DNA of 61,151 nt from Planctomycetota bacterium (GCA_016872555.1 VGZO01000026.1:1-61151), one strand, 5' to 3'; shown: positions 8,413 through 18,384, numbered from the stretch's first letter. Translations and numbers: made by a program. Notes: a model not told the origin generated them from the sequence alone.

Positions 8413-10685
8413 TTCTCCGCGGGAAGCTGCCCGATCCACTCGCGCACCAGGGCCACCGCGTCGGCGTGGACGAGCTTCCGGCCCAGGCTCGGCATCATCA
8501 CCGCCGGCTCGTCGGTCTCGAGGCGGTGGACGAGGATCGAGTCGTCGGGCTTGCCGGGGACGATGTCGTAGCGCCGGCCACCGGCGCCGCGCCCGGCGGC
8601 GACGGGGCTCTTCCAGACGCCGACGCGCGCCAGGTCTCCCTGCGAGCGGCGCAGGTCGAGGCCGGTCGTCCGGGCGCTGCCGGCGGGATTGTGGCAGTGG
8701 GCACAGTTGACCTCGAGCCAGCCGCGGGCCCGCTCGGCGACGGTTCCGGCATGGGGATCGAACGCCGCCGGCACGCTCGGCGCGCCCGCCGCGGGCAGGC
8801 CGGTCAACAGCCCCGCCTCGGCGAGCCGCGCGAGCTGATTGCCGCCGGCGGCATCGGGGAGGGAGCGGTTCATGTTGGCGGCGGTCGGTCCGAGCGGCTC
8901 GTAGGCCGGGCGCGACTGGCCGTGGGTCTGGGCGTGGCAGGAGAGGCACTGGTTGGCACCGGGCACTTCGTAGGAAAGCGTCGCCGTGCCCTCGTCGCCG
9001 GCGCCGCGCGCGATCTCCACCTGCCGGCCACCAAGGCACAACAGGGCGTCGTCCTGCGCGTCGTTCCAGAGGTAAGAGGCGCCAAACCAGCCGTCGGCGG
9101 TGCGCGCCTCGATCCGGGTCTCGACGAGGCGCTCGCCGCCGTCGGCCCCCGTACCGGGAAACGAGAACGTCTTCGCGATCAGCGTGCCGACGGGAAACTC
9201 CACGACACCCGACTCGCGGTATTCGATCGTGCCGCCGGCAGGCAGGCGGATGAACCGGCGCTTGTGGGAGTGGTCGGAAAACAGTTCGGTCGACAGCTCG
9301 TAGCGCACCACCCCCGGCGCCGGCTCCTGCCGGGCCGGTGGGCCGTCGAACAGGCCAAGCGCCGCCAGCGATGTCGGCAGCGACCGGTAGAAGCGCACCG
9401 CCGCGGGCACCTCCCGGCTCGGCGGATCCAGAGGGGCGAGTGTCACCGCCGGCAGGGCCGCGACATCGGCCGACAGCTCCGCAGGATCGGTCTTCGGCCG
9501 CGCGTTGCCCGTGATCAGGCTCAGCGCGTTGACCTCGGCGATCCGGAAGTTGGCGAACGTGGCGGCGCCGTTGGCAGCGAGGCGGAGGCGCGGCTTCGCC
9601 GTGCCGGGGGGCGTGACGCCGTCCCAGAGGATGTCGGGGAACTTCCGCCCCAGCAGCGGGCCGAGGAGCGTGGCCAGCTCCCCCTGTGGCTTGCCGCCGC
9701 CGCCGGAGATCCGGTTGCCGTGGATCGCGATCTCCTCCGGCACGGGATCGTAGGCGGCGTGGTCGAACTTCTTCCCCAGCGACGTGAAGGCGAGGACGAG
9801 CACGCTCGCCGACTGGTTGTCGACGATGTCGTTGTCGGTCACCTCGACCCGGTCGGTGGCGAGGATCATCACGCCGGTACCGGGCGGCACGGTCGCGACC
9901 ATCGAACCGGGATCGGCGAAGTTGCGGTGGTTGTTGGCGACGGCCCGGTTGCGGAACACGCGCACGCCGCCGCCGTTGGCGACCGGGAGGCCGGGGAGGT
10001 CGAAGACGAGGATCCCGCCGGAGTTGTCACGGGCGAGGTTGTCGTGGACGTCGGCGGAGAGGGTGTTTTCGATTTCGATCCCGGCGACGTTCCGCTCGGC
10101 GAGGCAGCGGCGCACCACGACTCCCTTGCACTGGCCGACATACAGCCCGGCGTCGGCGGCGCCGATCGCCGTGCAGTCTTCCATGAGGACGTTTTCACAC
10201 TGGACGGGATAGAGGCCGTAGGCGCCGTTGTCGGCCGAGGGCTCGCCGGTCCACTCGGCGCGGACGTCGCGGAGGATCACGTTCCTCGCGCCCAGGACCT
10301 TGACCGCGTCGCCGGCCGTGTCTTCGACGGCGAAGTGCTCGAGGACGAGGTTGTCGCCGGTGGCTTCGATGCCGTGCGATCCCCCCGACTGCCCGGCGAA
10401 CGACAGGACCGTCCGGGCCGAGCCGCGGCCGCGGACGGTGATCGAGTCGGCGACGAGGTCGAGCTGGTGGGTGAGGCTGTAGACCCCTTCCTCGAGCTGG
10501 ATCACGTCGCCCGGCGTGGCGTCGACGAACCGCTCCTGGAGCCGCGCCTGGGCGTCGGGGCCAGGCGCGATCACGAACCGGCGGCCCGGCTCGGAGCCGG
10601 TGGCCGATACCGGGATGGCGAGGGCGGCGGCGAACGCCACGATCCGCGCTGCCGAAACTACGACACTTCTGTTCACGGTCGACAT
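8409..10685 (-). CDS. Secreted right-handed beta-helix protein fused to a diheme cytochrome-like domain
   Basis: 758 aa with a signal peptide (about 1-30, ending near VSATGSEPG). Residues about 35-350 form parallel beta-helix repeats (strings such as NVILRDV and VVVRRCLAERN), resembling the TIGR03805 family. Residues about 410-755 resemble its usual partner family (HNE_0200 type, TIGR03806). They carry two heme-binding CxxCH motifs, CLSCH near 578 and CAHCH near 661, and end in VREWIGQLP. The two families are commonly adjacent genes; here they are one protein. Location is periplasmic or outer surface, and function is unknown for both families. The stop overlaps the GTG of the DUF962 gene. Confidence 0.8.
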   Translation of the reverse strand: MSTVNRSVVVSAARIVAFAAALAIPVSATGSEPGRRFVIAPGPDAQARLQERFVDATPGDVIQLEEGVYSLTHQLDLVADSITVRGRGSARTVLSFAGQSGGSHGIEATGDNLVLEHFAVEDTAGDAVKVLGARNVILRDVRAEWTGEPSADNGAYGLYPVQCENVLMEDCTAIGAADAGLYVGQCKGVVVRRCLAERNVAGIEIENTLSADVHDNLARDNSGGILVFDLPGLPVANGGGVRVFRNRAVANNHRNFADPGSMVATVPPGTGVMILATDRVEVTDNDIVDNQSASVLVLAFTSLGKKFDHAAYDPVPEEIAIHGNRISGGGGKPQGELATLLGPLLGRKFPDILWDGVTPPGTAKPRLRLAANGAATFANFRIAEVNALSLITGNARPKTDPAELSADVAALPAVTLAPLDPPSREVPAAVRFYRSLPTSLAALGLFDGPPARQEPAPGVVRYELSTELFSDHSHKRRFIRLPAGGTIEYRESGVVEFPVGTLIAKTFSFPGTGADGGERLVETRIEARTADGWFGASYLWNDAQDDALLCLGGRQVEIARGAGDEGTATLSYEVPGANQCLSCHAQTHGQSRPAYEPLGPTAANMNRSLPDAAGGNQLARLAEAGLLTGLPAAGAPSVPAAFDPHAGTVAERARGWLEVNCAHCHNPAGSARTTGLDLRRSQGDLARVGVWKSPVAAGRGAGGRRYDIVPGKPDDSILVHRLETDEPAVMMPSLGRKLVHADAVALVREWIGQLPAEK

Positions 10686-10721
10686 CCTCGTGGGATCGCG
10701 GGCTCGATCTCGCGCCGCGGC

Positions 10722-13109
10722 TCAGGGCCGCGCCGCGGCGGCGCGGTGCGGCGCCGGCCGTGGCTCGCCGGGATGGTAGGCCGGCCCGGCATGCCGGTCG
10801 ATCTCGTCGGCGGTGAACAGCGACGGCTTGTACTCGCCGGCGGCATACAGCGGCGCCTGGTCGAACCAGTGGGGCGACTGCGGGTCGCCCGACTGCCCGA
10901 ACTGGAGCACCGTCCGGGCCCGGATGCCGTCGCCCAGTTCGACGACGCCGACGTAGCTGTGGCCGGCGACGCCGTAGCGCCGCTTCTGTCCGGCCTGCGG
11001 CCGGGTGTAGAAGTTGAACACGATCCCCACCGGCCCCGGCGACCCCGCCACGGGGAGGCTCGGCTCGTCGTCGCTGAACGCCCCACGCCCCTCCATGTCG
11101 ATCTCCGAGCCGTGGATCCGCTGGAGGCGGTTGATCTCCCCCCACTTCACCTGCCAGGTACCGAAATCCTTTTCCAGGTCGGCGACCGTCGCTTCAAGCG
11201 CCCGGAGGCGCGGCGAATTGAGCAGGTCCATCTTCTGCACCATCTGCATGACGCGGTCGAACGTGAGGACGAACAGCGTCATCGGCACCGACTCGACCGT
11301 GCTGACGCAGTCCCAGGTCCGCAGCGCCTCGACTGCCGGGCCGAGCTTCTCGGCACGGGCCGCGTCGGTCTTCTTGACCGCGTCGTACTCGGCGACCAGC
11401 TCCGGCACGCGCGCTTCGGCTTCGATCACGCGCGTGTCGAACCCGGCCCGCGCCCAGGCATCGAAATCGAATGGCTCGGTCGCCCCGAGGATCCGCCGCG
11501 AGATCCGCGCCCGGCCGTTGTCGCGGTCACGCTCGCCGATCATGTATTTCGGGAACCGGGCCGCGGCGGGGTTTTCGTCGGTCGCCCCGGCGGCCAACTC
11601 GCGGCCGTGGGGCACGGTCGTCAGCGGGCCCTGGTTGCAGTTCTGGAGGAAGCCGCACGTGGGGTTGGCAAGCTGCGGCAGTTCGTCGAGCGTGTGGTAG
11701 CCCTGCCAGTCGGTCCGCGGGTCGGCGCCGTCGACCGGCCTGGTCCAGTCGAAGGCCGGGTCGCGCTTCGGGATCGCCCCGTTGTAGACGAAGAAGATCT
11801 CGCCGGCAGAGTCGGCGACGAGGCAGTTGAACATCGGCACGTCGCAGTGGGCCAGCGCCTCCTTGAACTCGGCCACGTTCCGCGCCTTGCCCATCGCCTG
11901 CCACTGTTCGAGCGTGCCCCCCTCCTCGAATTTCGCCAGCCGGAGGGCGAGCGGCTTCCCCGCGCGGACCGCGACGATCGGGCCATGGTGGGTCTTCGTG
12001 AACCGGAACGTCCGCGGGACGACCGCGCCGTCAGTGAGCACGCCGATCGTGTCGGTCCATGATTCGAGCGCCCGGCTGCCGTCGCCATGCCGGTAGCGGG
12101 CCGGATCCTGCGGATCGACGGCGATCTCCCAGACGTCGGCGATGTCGGGCTCGTTGACGGTGTGGCTCCAGGCGAGGTGCTCGTTGTGACCGAGCGTGGG
12201 AAACGGCGAGCCGAAGAAGCAGGCGCCGAGGAGGTTCCAGCCCTCGGCGCTCGTGAGATGCCCCTCGTACCACTGCCCCGGTCCGAAGAACGGCTGGTGC
12301 GGATTGATGAACATCAGCGCCTTGCCCGACGCCGACTTCCGCGGCGCGACGGCCCACATGTTGGAGCCGACGTGGGCCGCCAGCAGGTCGGCCTCGGCGT
12401 CGGCCTCGGCCAGCCGCGCGACATGGTCGAGCGTGGCGGGGAGCAGCCCGACCGGGCCATCGCCGTCGGCACGGACTTCCTTCACGGCGGCGAGGATCTC
12501 GCGCGGCGCGAGGCCGCTTTTGCGGTAGATGAACGACTGGTAGAGCATGAAGCGCCGGAACGCCGGCACGTGCCAGCCCTCGAAGCGCGTGATCAGCCGC
12601 GGCCGGACCTCGGGATGGGTGTCGAGAAACCAGTTTAGCCCTTCGGCGGCGGCGTCGAACAGCGCCTTGCCGGCCGGTGAGGCGGCGGCGTATTCGTCGT
12701 GCGACAGCCGGCCGATCCCCAAGGCGCGGTTGACCAGATCCGCCGGCAACTCCCCCTCGCCATAGACTTCCGCGGCGCGGCCGATGGCCCGGAGGTAGCT
12801 GTCTTCGATCTGCCAGAAATAGTCCTCGGCCTGCGCGTAGAGAAATCCGAACACACAGCCGGCGTCGGTCGGGGCCGAGACGTGCGGCACGCCGTAGGCA
12901 TCGCGGCGGATCGTCACGGTCCGGGCAAGCTCCCGGGCCCGCTCACTGGCCACCGGCTGGCGGTCCTCGACCGCCGGCGCCGCCCGGTCGACGACCGTCT
13001 GGGCCCAGGCAGCGGGCGCACCGAGACCGGCCGCGACGGCGACCGCCGTGGCGACGCCCCAGGCGTTGCCCCTGCTCCGACTCGCCGCGCCATGACCGTG
13101 CCGTTGCAT
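10722..13109 (-). CDS. Penicillin acylase family N-terminal-nucleophile amidohydrolase
   Basis: 795 aa. The start MQRHGHG at 13109 has an AAGGGGG ribosome site and leads into a signal peptide ending near AAWAQ; the longer open frame upstream overlaps nothing recognisable. Family features: RDAYGVPHV near residue 70, then HVGSNMWAV near 247. In these enzymes the serine of that motif becomes the N-terminal nucleophile of the beta chain after self-cleavage. Later come NPHQPFFGP and LGHNEHLAWSHT. It should be periplasmic and cleave an amide bond. The substrate could be an acyl-homoserine lactone, a beta-lactam side chain or another N-acyl compound; nothing here decides. It lies 36 bases upstream of the beta-helix fusion gene. 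Confidence 0.85.
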   Translation of the reverse strand: MQRHGHGAASRSRGNAWGVATAVAVAAGLGAPAAWAQTVVDRAAPAVEDRQPVASERARELARTVTIRRDAYGVPHVSAPTDAGCVFGFLYAQAEDYFWQIEDSYLRAIGRAAEVYGEGELPADLVNRALGIGRLSHDEYAAASPAGKALFDAAAEGLNWFLDTHPEVRPRLITRFEGWHVPAFRRFMLYQSFIYRKSGLAPREILAAVKEVRADGDGPVGLLPATLDHVARLAEADAEADLLAAHVGSNMWAVAPRKSASGKALMFINPHQPFFGPGQWYEGHLTSAEGWNLLGACFFGSPFPTLGHNEHLAWSHTVNEPDIADVWEIAVDPQDPARYRHGDGSRALESWTDTIGVLTDGAVVPRTFRFTKTHHGPIVAVRAGKPLALRLAKFEEGGTLEQWQAMGKARNVAEFKEALAHCDVPMFNCLVADSAGEIFFVYNGAIPKRDPAFDWTRPVDGADPRTDWQGYHTLDELPQLANPTCGFLQNCNQGPLTTVPHGRELAAGATDENPAAARFPKYMIGERDRDNGRARISRRILGATEPFDFDAWARAGFDTRVIEAEARVPELVAEYDAVKKTDAARAEKLGPAVEALRTWDCVSTVESVPMTLFVLTFDRVMQMVQKMDLLNSPRLRALEATVADLEKDFGTWQVKWGEINRLQRIHGSEIDMEGRGAFSDDEPSLPVAGSPGPVGIVFNFYTRPQAGQKRRYGVAGHSYVGVVELGDGIRARTVLQFGQSGDPQSPHWFDQAPLYAAGEYKPSLFTADEIDRHAGPAYHPGEPRPAPHRAAAARP

Positions 13110-13252
13110 CCGGATCCCCCTTTCGCTGCGGGCGCCGCCTCGACCGATCGGCACGGCGCTCGCGCTCGGACCGTTCCCCATCGCCCTGACATCGCGACTA
13201 TATCCGAGGCCGTCGGCTCGGCTCAACGCGGCCTGCCCTGGCCCCCCTCGGG

Positions 13253-15934
13253 TCACCACCCGATCGAAAGCCGCCCGCTTCCCCGCACCGGCACGATCAG
13301 CGAGCGCTCGGCGGCAAGGACCGTCGGTGTCAAGGACACGCCGTTCCACGTCACGCTCCGCGGCGGCGGCACACGGGAGAGGAGCACGCGGCAGCCGTCG
13401 TCCGGCCACGTCGCCAGCTCCAGGTCGATGCGCTCGTCACTGGTGCGCTGCGACACCGTCGCTCCCGCCACGTGGACCAGCCCCCCGGCAGCCCGCCCGG
13501 CGGCGAGGCGCGTGACGGAGTACAGCGGCGTCGCGTTGAATGCATCGGCGAGGCTCGCCTGGAGCGTGCCGGGGTTGATCGCCGGGCCGTCGCCGCGCCC
13601 CTCGGCGAGGAGCCAGAAATCGGGGAGCAGGCCGCCGCGGCCGCGGGCGTCGTCGCGCGGAAACGTCATCGCCAGCCCGCAGCGCGTGATCCCCGCGGCG
13701 AGCGTGCCCCACGTGTCGCCCTGCTCGCCGTCGATCCGGGCCAGGTCCACGAGCGCTGCCGCGTAGACCAGCCCGCACCACTGCACCGGCTGGCCGATCC
13801 AATTGGGCGCGGTCCAGTGGGTCGCGCCGATCACGCCGGTCGTCGCGTAGATCCCCACCGCCGCCGGCGTCGGTGGGTCGAGGACGACCATCGTCGCCCC
13901 GCGCCACGCCCACTCGCGCGCCCTGGCGAGGTGATGCCCGTCGCCGGAGAGGAGATGGCCGAGGACGAAGCAGCGCACGAGGCGCGCCGCGGCGAGGATG
14001 TCGGGGGCGTGGAGGGGGATCTCCCAGGGCTGGGCACCGCGGGGAACGCCGCGCGGATGGTCGGCATCGAGCGCGGCCAGGGCCGCGAGCGCCGCCGCGA
14101 TCGCCTGCTCGTCGCCGGTGAGCGTCGCCTGCTCGAGCAGCGCCTCGACGGCGATCGCGGTCAGGCCGTTGCAGTGGTCGGCACCGAGCGTGGCCGCGAG
14201 GTCGTCGGCTCCCGGGGCATACCGGGCCCGGCCCCCCTGCTCCGCCAGTCGCGCCGCCCCACGCATCACGCTCGGCGCCGCCGCGCGGACGACACGCGGC
14301 AGATCGCCGATGACCAGCGGCCCCACCGGCCGCCCCGCATGCCCGACACCCGACAGCGCCAGGGTGTCGGCCGGCAGCGCCACGATCGCCTCGCGCGCGG
14401 CTGTCTCGAGGCGCGCGGCAAGCGCCTCGTCGGCGACGTGCCGCGAGAGCCAGCCCATGAACACCGGCGCGTCCTCGGCAGGCTGCGGGGGGAACGACTC
14501 CCCCCACACCGCATGGCGCCAGCGCGTGCCGTCGCGCGCGGCCGAATCGAGCCAGCCATGGGCGAGCAGCCGGCTCGCCGCGGCGAGGCCGGTTGCCGGC
14601 GCGTCGGGTGGGCCGACCGGAAACGCCGGCAAGCCGTCGCGGGCGACACGGTCGGCAAGCGCCAGGGCCACGTCGTCGCCAGGGCCACCGCGGAGGCGCA
14701 CGCGCTGCGCCAGTGGCTTGTCCGGGGCCAACTCGAGCACACGCTGCACCGCCACGCTTCCCTGCTCCCGCCACGGGCCGACGGCCGGCGACCACAGCCC
14801 GAGCAGGTGGGCGCCGGAGTCGAACGTCCGGTCGGGGGAATCCAACAGCGGCGACGCGGCGACGTCGCCGGGAAACCAATCGACCGCCAGCCAACGCCCG
14901 CGCGCCGCCAGGACCAGCATCCGGCTACAGACCGTGGTGGGATCGACGAGGCGCCGATCGGCGGCCGCCCCGCGGATCTCCGCCTCGCTGCCACTCGGCT
15001 CGTCCTCGAGATACTCGACACCCGGCAGGAGCGCCTCGGTCTTGCGTGGGCCGAACGAGCCGACACCGGCGACGAGCGACAGCCAGGGCAGATGGACGAC
15101 GTCGCGCGGCCGGTCGACCGTGACGGTGGTCACGATCTCGACCGCCCCGGCGGCGGCACGGATCGCGCGCTGGAATCGCCAGGTCGCCGGATCGGTGCCG
15201 CCGTCGCGGTGCTCGGCAGTGAGCACGATGCCGTCGCCGTGCCGCACGAGCTGCACCTGCTCGGGATCGACAACCCGGCAGGCGCTGCCGTCCCACCAGG
15301 CGATCCGGTCGTCGGGCACCGTCGTCGCCAGGCTCTGGCCGTCGACTTCGACGGCCAGCGCGTTCCAGCACAGCGGATCGACGAACAGCGCGATCGACCC
15401 CGCGGCGACGCGTTCGACCGCGGCGGGCAGCTCGAGGGCCTGCGGCCGCACCGGAAGCGGCGGGCGGATCGAGAGCAGCGGCTCGACGGAGAGATCGACG
15501 ACCACGGCGCGCGGCGTGCCGGCCGGCGGATCGAGCCGGAAGCGCATCCGCTCCGCGAGCCGCGCGACCGTGGCCACGAGCGTGCCCGGTTCCCCCGCCA
15601 GCGGCACGAGCGGCGCCGCCGCATCCTCGGTGAAGGTCTTGTCGGCGGCGGCGACGTACAGCCGCCACGGGGCGCCGTCGACGGCGGCGGTGCGGAGGCG
15701 CACTGCGAGGCGCCCGCCGTCGGGCACCGCGACGGCAGGGCCGACGACCCACGGATCCTCCCCGGAGCAGGCGATCGGGAGGCCGGCGGGACCGGCGCCC
15801 CCGATCGTCGCGTTGCCGTTGCCGCGCCACCCGTGACCGGGGCGGGTGAAATCGGCGACGACCGTCGGCGCGGCGGCGGCGGCATGGGCCCAGACGACTG
15901 CCAGCCCCGCGAGCATGCGTAGCACCGTCGTCAT
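13253..15934 (-). CDS. Large secreted protein of unknown function (893 aa)
   Basis: The ATG at 15934 starts a signal peptide (MTTVLRMLAGLAVVW, cleavage after AHAAAA). No known domain was recognised. The first 270 or so residues look like beta-sandwich segments (VVADFTRPGHGW; LLSIRPPLPVRP). The centre (about 500-800) is rich in alanine-leucine helices with aromatic motifs, including ATTGVIGATHWTAPNWIGQ, and could form an alpha/alpha barrel, as in some carbohydrate-active enzymes. The C-terminus (SVTWNGVSLTP...GSGRLSIGW) resembles a beta domain. This resemblance is a guess from composition. It precedes the acylase gene by 143 bases on the same strand. Confidence 0.8.
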   Translation of the reverse strand: MTTVLRMLAGLAVVWAHAAAAAPTVVADFTRPGHGWRGNGNATIGGAGPAGLPIACSGEDPWVVGPAVAVPDGGRLAVRLRTAAVDGAPWRLYVAAADKTFTEDAAAPLVPLAGEPGTLVATVARLAERMRFRLDPPAGTPRAVVVDLSVEPLLSIRPPLPVRPQALELPAAVERVAAGSIALFVDPLCWNALAVEVDGQSLATTVPDDRIAWWDGSACRVVDPEQVQLVRHGDGIVLTAEHRDGGTDPATWRFQRAIRAAAGAVEIVTTVTVDRPRDVVHLPWLSLVAGVGSFGPRKTEALLPGVEYLEDEPSGSEAEIRGAAADRRLVDPTTVCSRMLVLAARGRWLAVDWFPGDVAASPLLDSPDRTFDSGAHLLGLWSPAVGPWREQGSVAVQRVLELAPDKPLAQRVRLRGGPGDDVALALADRVARDGLPAFPVGPPDAPATGLAAASRLLAHGWLDSAARDGTRWRHAVWGESFPPQPAEDAPVFMGWLSRHVADEALAARLETAAREAIVALPADTLALSGVGHAGRPVGPLVIGDLPRVVRAAAPSVMRGAARLAEQGGRARYAPGADDLAATLGADHCNGLTAIAVEALLEQATLTGDEQAIAAALAALAALDADHPRGVPRGAQPWEIPLHAPDILAAARLVRCFVLGHLLSGDGHHLARAREWAWRGATMVVLDPPTPAAVGIYATTGVIGATHWTAPNWIGQPVQWCGLVYAAALVDLARIDGEQGDTWGTLAAGITRCGLAMTFPRDDARGRGGLLPDFWLLAEGRGDGPAINPGTLQASLADAFNATPLYSVTRLAAGRAAGGLVHVAGATVSQRTSDERIDLELATWPDDGCRVLLSRVPPPRSVTWNGVSLTPTVLAAERSLIVPVRGSGRLSIGW

Positions 15935-15987
15935 CGTGACTCCCCATGGCCAGCGTGCGCCGGCGCCGCGATCGTCGACTGACACCC

Positions 15988-16992
15988 TCACGCCCCGGCG
16001 CCGCCGATCGCCACCACCGTACGGCCGACGACACTGCCGGACAGCAGCGGGGCGAACGCCCCGGGCAACTCCGCCAACGGAATCGTCCGTGGGGCGATCC
16101 GGCCGAGGTGACGCGGCCGCAGGTCGCCGCCGAGGCGCCGCCAGACCGTGAGCCGCGTCGGCCGCGGCGTCTGCGCCGAGGCAATCCCGAGGAGATCGAC
16201 GCCGCGGATGATCAGCGGCATCACCGTCGTGTGCAGCTCGCTCCCGCCGGCCATCCCGACGGCGGCGATCGCCCCGCCGGGGCCGACCGAGCGCGTGAGC
16301 CAGGCCAGCAGCGGACCGCCGACGTTGTCGATCGCCGCGGCGTAGCGCGCCTGCTCGAGCGGCCGCGTGCCGAGGTCGAGGCTCGCGCGCGGAATGACCT
16401 CGGCGGCGCCCAGCGCCCGGAGGTGATCGGCGGCATCCGGCTTGCCCGTGACGGCGACGACCCGGTAGCCGCGCGCCGCCAGCAGGTCGATCGCCACGCT
16501 CCCCACGCCGCCGCTGGCGCCGGTGACGACCACCGCGCCTGCCCCGCGCTCGAGGCCCTGCTGCTCGAGGCGGTGGATCGCCAGCGCCGCGGTGAACCCG
16601 GCCGTCCCCAGCGCCATCGCGGCGTGGGAATCGAACCCTTCCGGGAGGGCGACGACCCAATCGCCGGGCACGCGGGCGAACTCGGCGTAGCCGCCGTCGT
16701 GGGTCTCGGAGAGCCCGCAGCCGGTGACGAGGACCTCGGCCCCTTCGCGCCAACGCGGATCGGACGAGGCGACGACCGTGCCGGCGAGGTCGATCCCGCC
16801 GACGAGCGGAAAGCGCCTGAGGATCTTCCCGGCGCCGGTGGCGGCCAGCGCGTCTTTGTAGTTGACGCCCGAGTGGCGGACGCGGATCACGACGTCGCCG
16901 GGCGACAGGTCCTCGAGCGCCAGCGTCTCGTAGCGCGCGGCGACGCCGCCGTCGGCCTGGTGGATCCGGTAGGCGGTGAAGCGGGAGAACAT
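15988..16992 (-). CDS. Zinc-independent MDR oxidoreductase, YhdH/AcuI type (acrylyl-CoA reductase-like)
   Basis: 334 aa. Medium-chain dehydrogenase fold: HSGVNYKDALAATG near residue 43 is the hallmark of the YhdH/AcuI branch, and the NADPH-binding TGASGGVGSVAIDLLAARGY lies near 155-175. AcuI reduces acryloyl-CoA to propionyl-CoA with NADPH, but the physiological substrate here is not shown by context. The ATG at 16992 (MFSRFTAYRI) is preferred to a GTG two codons upstream. It shares the strand with the DUF1501 gene, which lies upstream. Confidence 0.85.
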   Translation of the reverse strand: MFSRFTAYRIHQADGGVAARYETLALEDLSPGDVVIRVRHSGVNYKDALAATGAGKILRRFPLVGGIDLAGTVVASSDPRWREGAEVLVTGCGLSETHDGGYAEFARVPGDWVVALPEGFDSHAAMALGTAGFTAALAIHRLEQQGLERGAGAVVVTGASGGVGSVAIDLLAARGYRVVAVTGKPDAADHLRALGAAEVIPRASLDLGTRPLEQARYAAAIDNVGGPLLAWLTRSVGPGGAIAAVGMAGGSELHTTVMPLIIRGVDLLGIASAQTPRPTRLTVWRRLGGDLRPRHLGRIAPRTIPLAELPGAFAPLLSGSVVGRTVVAIGGAGA

Positions 16993-17037
16993 GCGCACGC
17001 GGTCGTTGGCCCGGGGGGCAGCCGGCTTCCGCGCGGC

Positions 17038-18384
17038 TCAGCCGAGGTCGAGGACGCGCCCTTCGGAGAGCTTGATCGGTCGGTCGAGCCGGTCGCGGAG
17101 GACCGTGTCGGGGGGGACGCCGAGCGCGGCGTACATCGTCGCCAGGACGTCGGCCGGCGTTACCGGTGTGTCGGCGACCTCGGCCCCCTTGGAGTCGCTG
17201 GCGCCGACCACGCGGCCGCCCGCGACACCGCCGCCGGCGAGGACCGTGGTGTAGGCGTTGGGCCAGTGGTCGCGGCCGGCGTCCTTGTTGATCGTCGGCG
17301 TGCGGCCGAACTCGCCGGTGTTGACCACCAGCGTGTCGGCGAGCAAGCCGCGCTCGGCGAGATCGGCGACGAGCGCCCCGAACGCCCGGTCCATCGGCGG
17401 CACGATCTGGCGATACCGGCCGAGCAGGCCACCGTGCGTGTCCCATTCCTGGTTGAACGCGTTGTAGGCGACGAACTGCACGCCGGCCTCGGCGAGGCGC
17501 CGGGCGAGGAGCAGCGACTGGCCGATCTTCGTGCGCCCGTAGCGGTCGCGCGACGCGGCCGGCTCGTCGGCCAGGTCGAGCGCCCGGCGCACGCGGCCGT
17601 CGGTGACCAGGTCATAAGCGCTCGCCGCGAGCTGGTCGTAGCGCGTCGCGAGCTGCCGCTGGAGCAGCCGCGCGGCCGAATCGAGCCGGCGCGAGAGGTC
17701 GAGGCGCCGGGCGAGCCGGGGGCCGGTCATCCCGTCGGCGAGCGACAGCGACAGCGGCTTGAACGCCGGCGCGGCCGGATCCCCTTCGATCACGAACGGG
17801 TCGTGGACGGCGCCAAGGAAGCCGCCGTATTGCCCCGGCATCCGGTTGGAGGGACCGGGGATCGACAGCCAGTTGGGAAGCGACACGGCGCGCGGCACGC
17901 CGGGGACGGGGGCTTGGAGCGCGTCGAGGACGGCGGCCGGGCCGGGAAAATCGTCGGAGTGGGCCTCACGGTCTTGGTCGGGCTGGGCGGTGGACCCGGT
18001 GAGCGTGACGTAGGTCCCGGCGATGTGGTTGCTGAACCGGTGCGTCATCGAGCGGATCACGCACAGCCTGTCGGCGACCGCCGCGGAGGCCTCGAGCAAT
18101 TCGCCGAACTGGATCCCCGGCACGGCCGTCGCGATCGGGCGGAACGGCCCGCGGATCTCGGCGACGGCCAGCGGCTTGGGGTCCCAGAGGTCGATGTGGC
18201 TGGCGCCCCCCTGGAGGAGCATGTAGATGCAGCGTGCCGCTCGGGGGCTCGCCGCGGTCCCGGCCGCCGCAGTCGCGCGGCGAGAGCTCGAGCCGGCGCC
18301 GATCCCGGCAAGGACGCTCACGCCGCCGATCCGCACCAGCTCGCGCCGTCCGCACCGCACGCCGTCGGCCCACCCGTCGCCCAT
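17038..18384 (-). CDS. DUF1501 domain-containing secreted protein
   Basis: 448 aa. A Tat-like N-terminus (GRRELVRIGGVSVLAG) precedes the DUF1501 body. Typical strings are LLQGGASHIDLWDPKP, WDTHGG near 310, VVNTGEFGRTP and GRDHWPNAYTTVLAGGG. The fold is that of the alkaline phosphatase/sulfatase superfamily. These proteins are greatly expanded in planctomycetes, often beside cytochrome-type DUF1549/DUF1553 genes; no such partner is present here. The start follows an AGGAG site. Substrate unknown. Confidence 0.88.
   Translation of the reverse strand: MGDGWADGVRCGRRELVRIGGVSVLAGIGAGSSSRRATAAAGTAASPRAARCIYMLLQGGASHIDLWDPKPLAVAEIRGPFRPIATAVPGIQFGELLEASAAVADRLCVIRSMTHRFSNHIAGTYVTLTGSTAQPDQDREAHSDDFPGPAAVLDALQAPVPGVPRAVSLPNWLSIPGPSNRMPGQYGGFLGAVHDPFVIEGDPAAPAFKPLSLSLADGMTGPRLARRLDLSRRLDSAARLLQRQLATRYDQLAASAYDLVTDGRVRRALDLADEPAASRDRYGRTKIGQSLLLARRLAEAGVQFVAYNAFNQEWDTHGGLLGRYRQIVPPMDRAFGALVADLAERGLLADTLVVNTGEFGRTPTINKDAGRDHWPNAYTTVLAGGGVAGGRVVGASDSKGAEVADTPVTPADVLATMYAALGVPPDTVLRDRLDRPIKLSEGRVLDLG

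Noticed and set aside
8466-12062. Open plus-strand frame of nearly 1200 codons opposite the beta-helix and acylase genes
   Set aside because: It is antisense to two clear genes in very GC-rich DNA, its protein is low-complexity and matches nothing. Similar shadows lie at 13472-15922, 15946-18684 and 49762-51951.
16626-16638. tRNA T-arm-like string (reverse strand GGGTTCGATTCCC)
   Set aside because: It encodes EGFDSH within the AcuI-like protein and no other tRNA arm is nearby.
13253-17446. One 1397-codon minus-strand frame
   Set aside because: It runs through the 893-aa gene and then out of frame across the AcuI-like gene and part of the DUF1501 gene; only the part below 15934 is coding.
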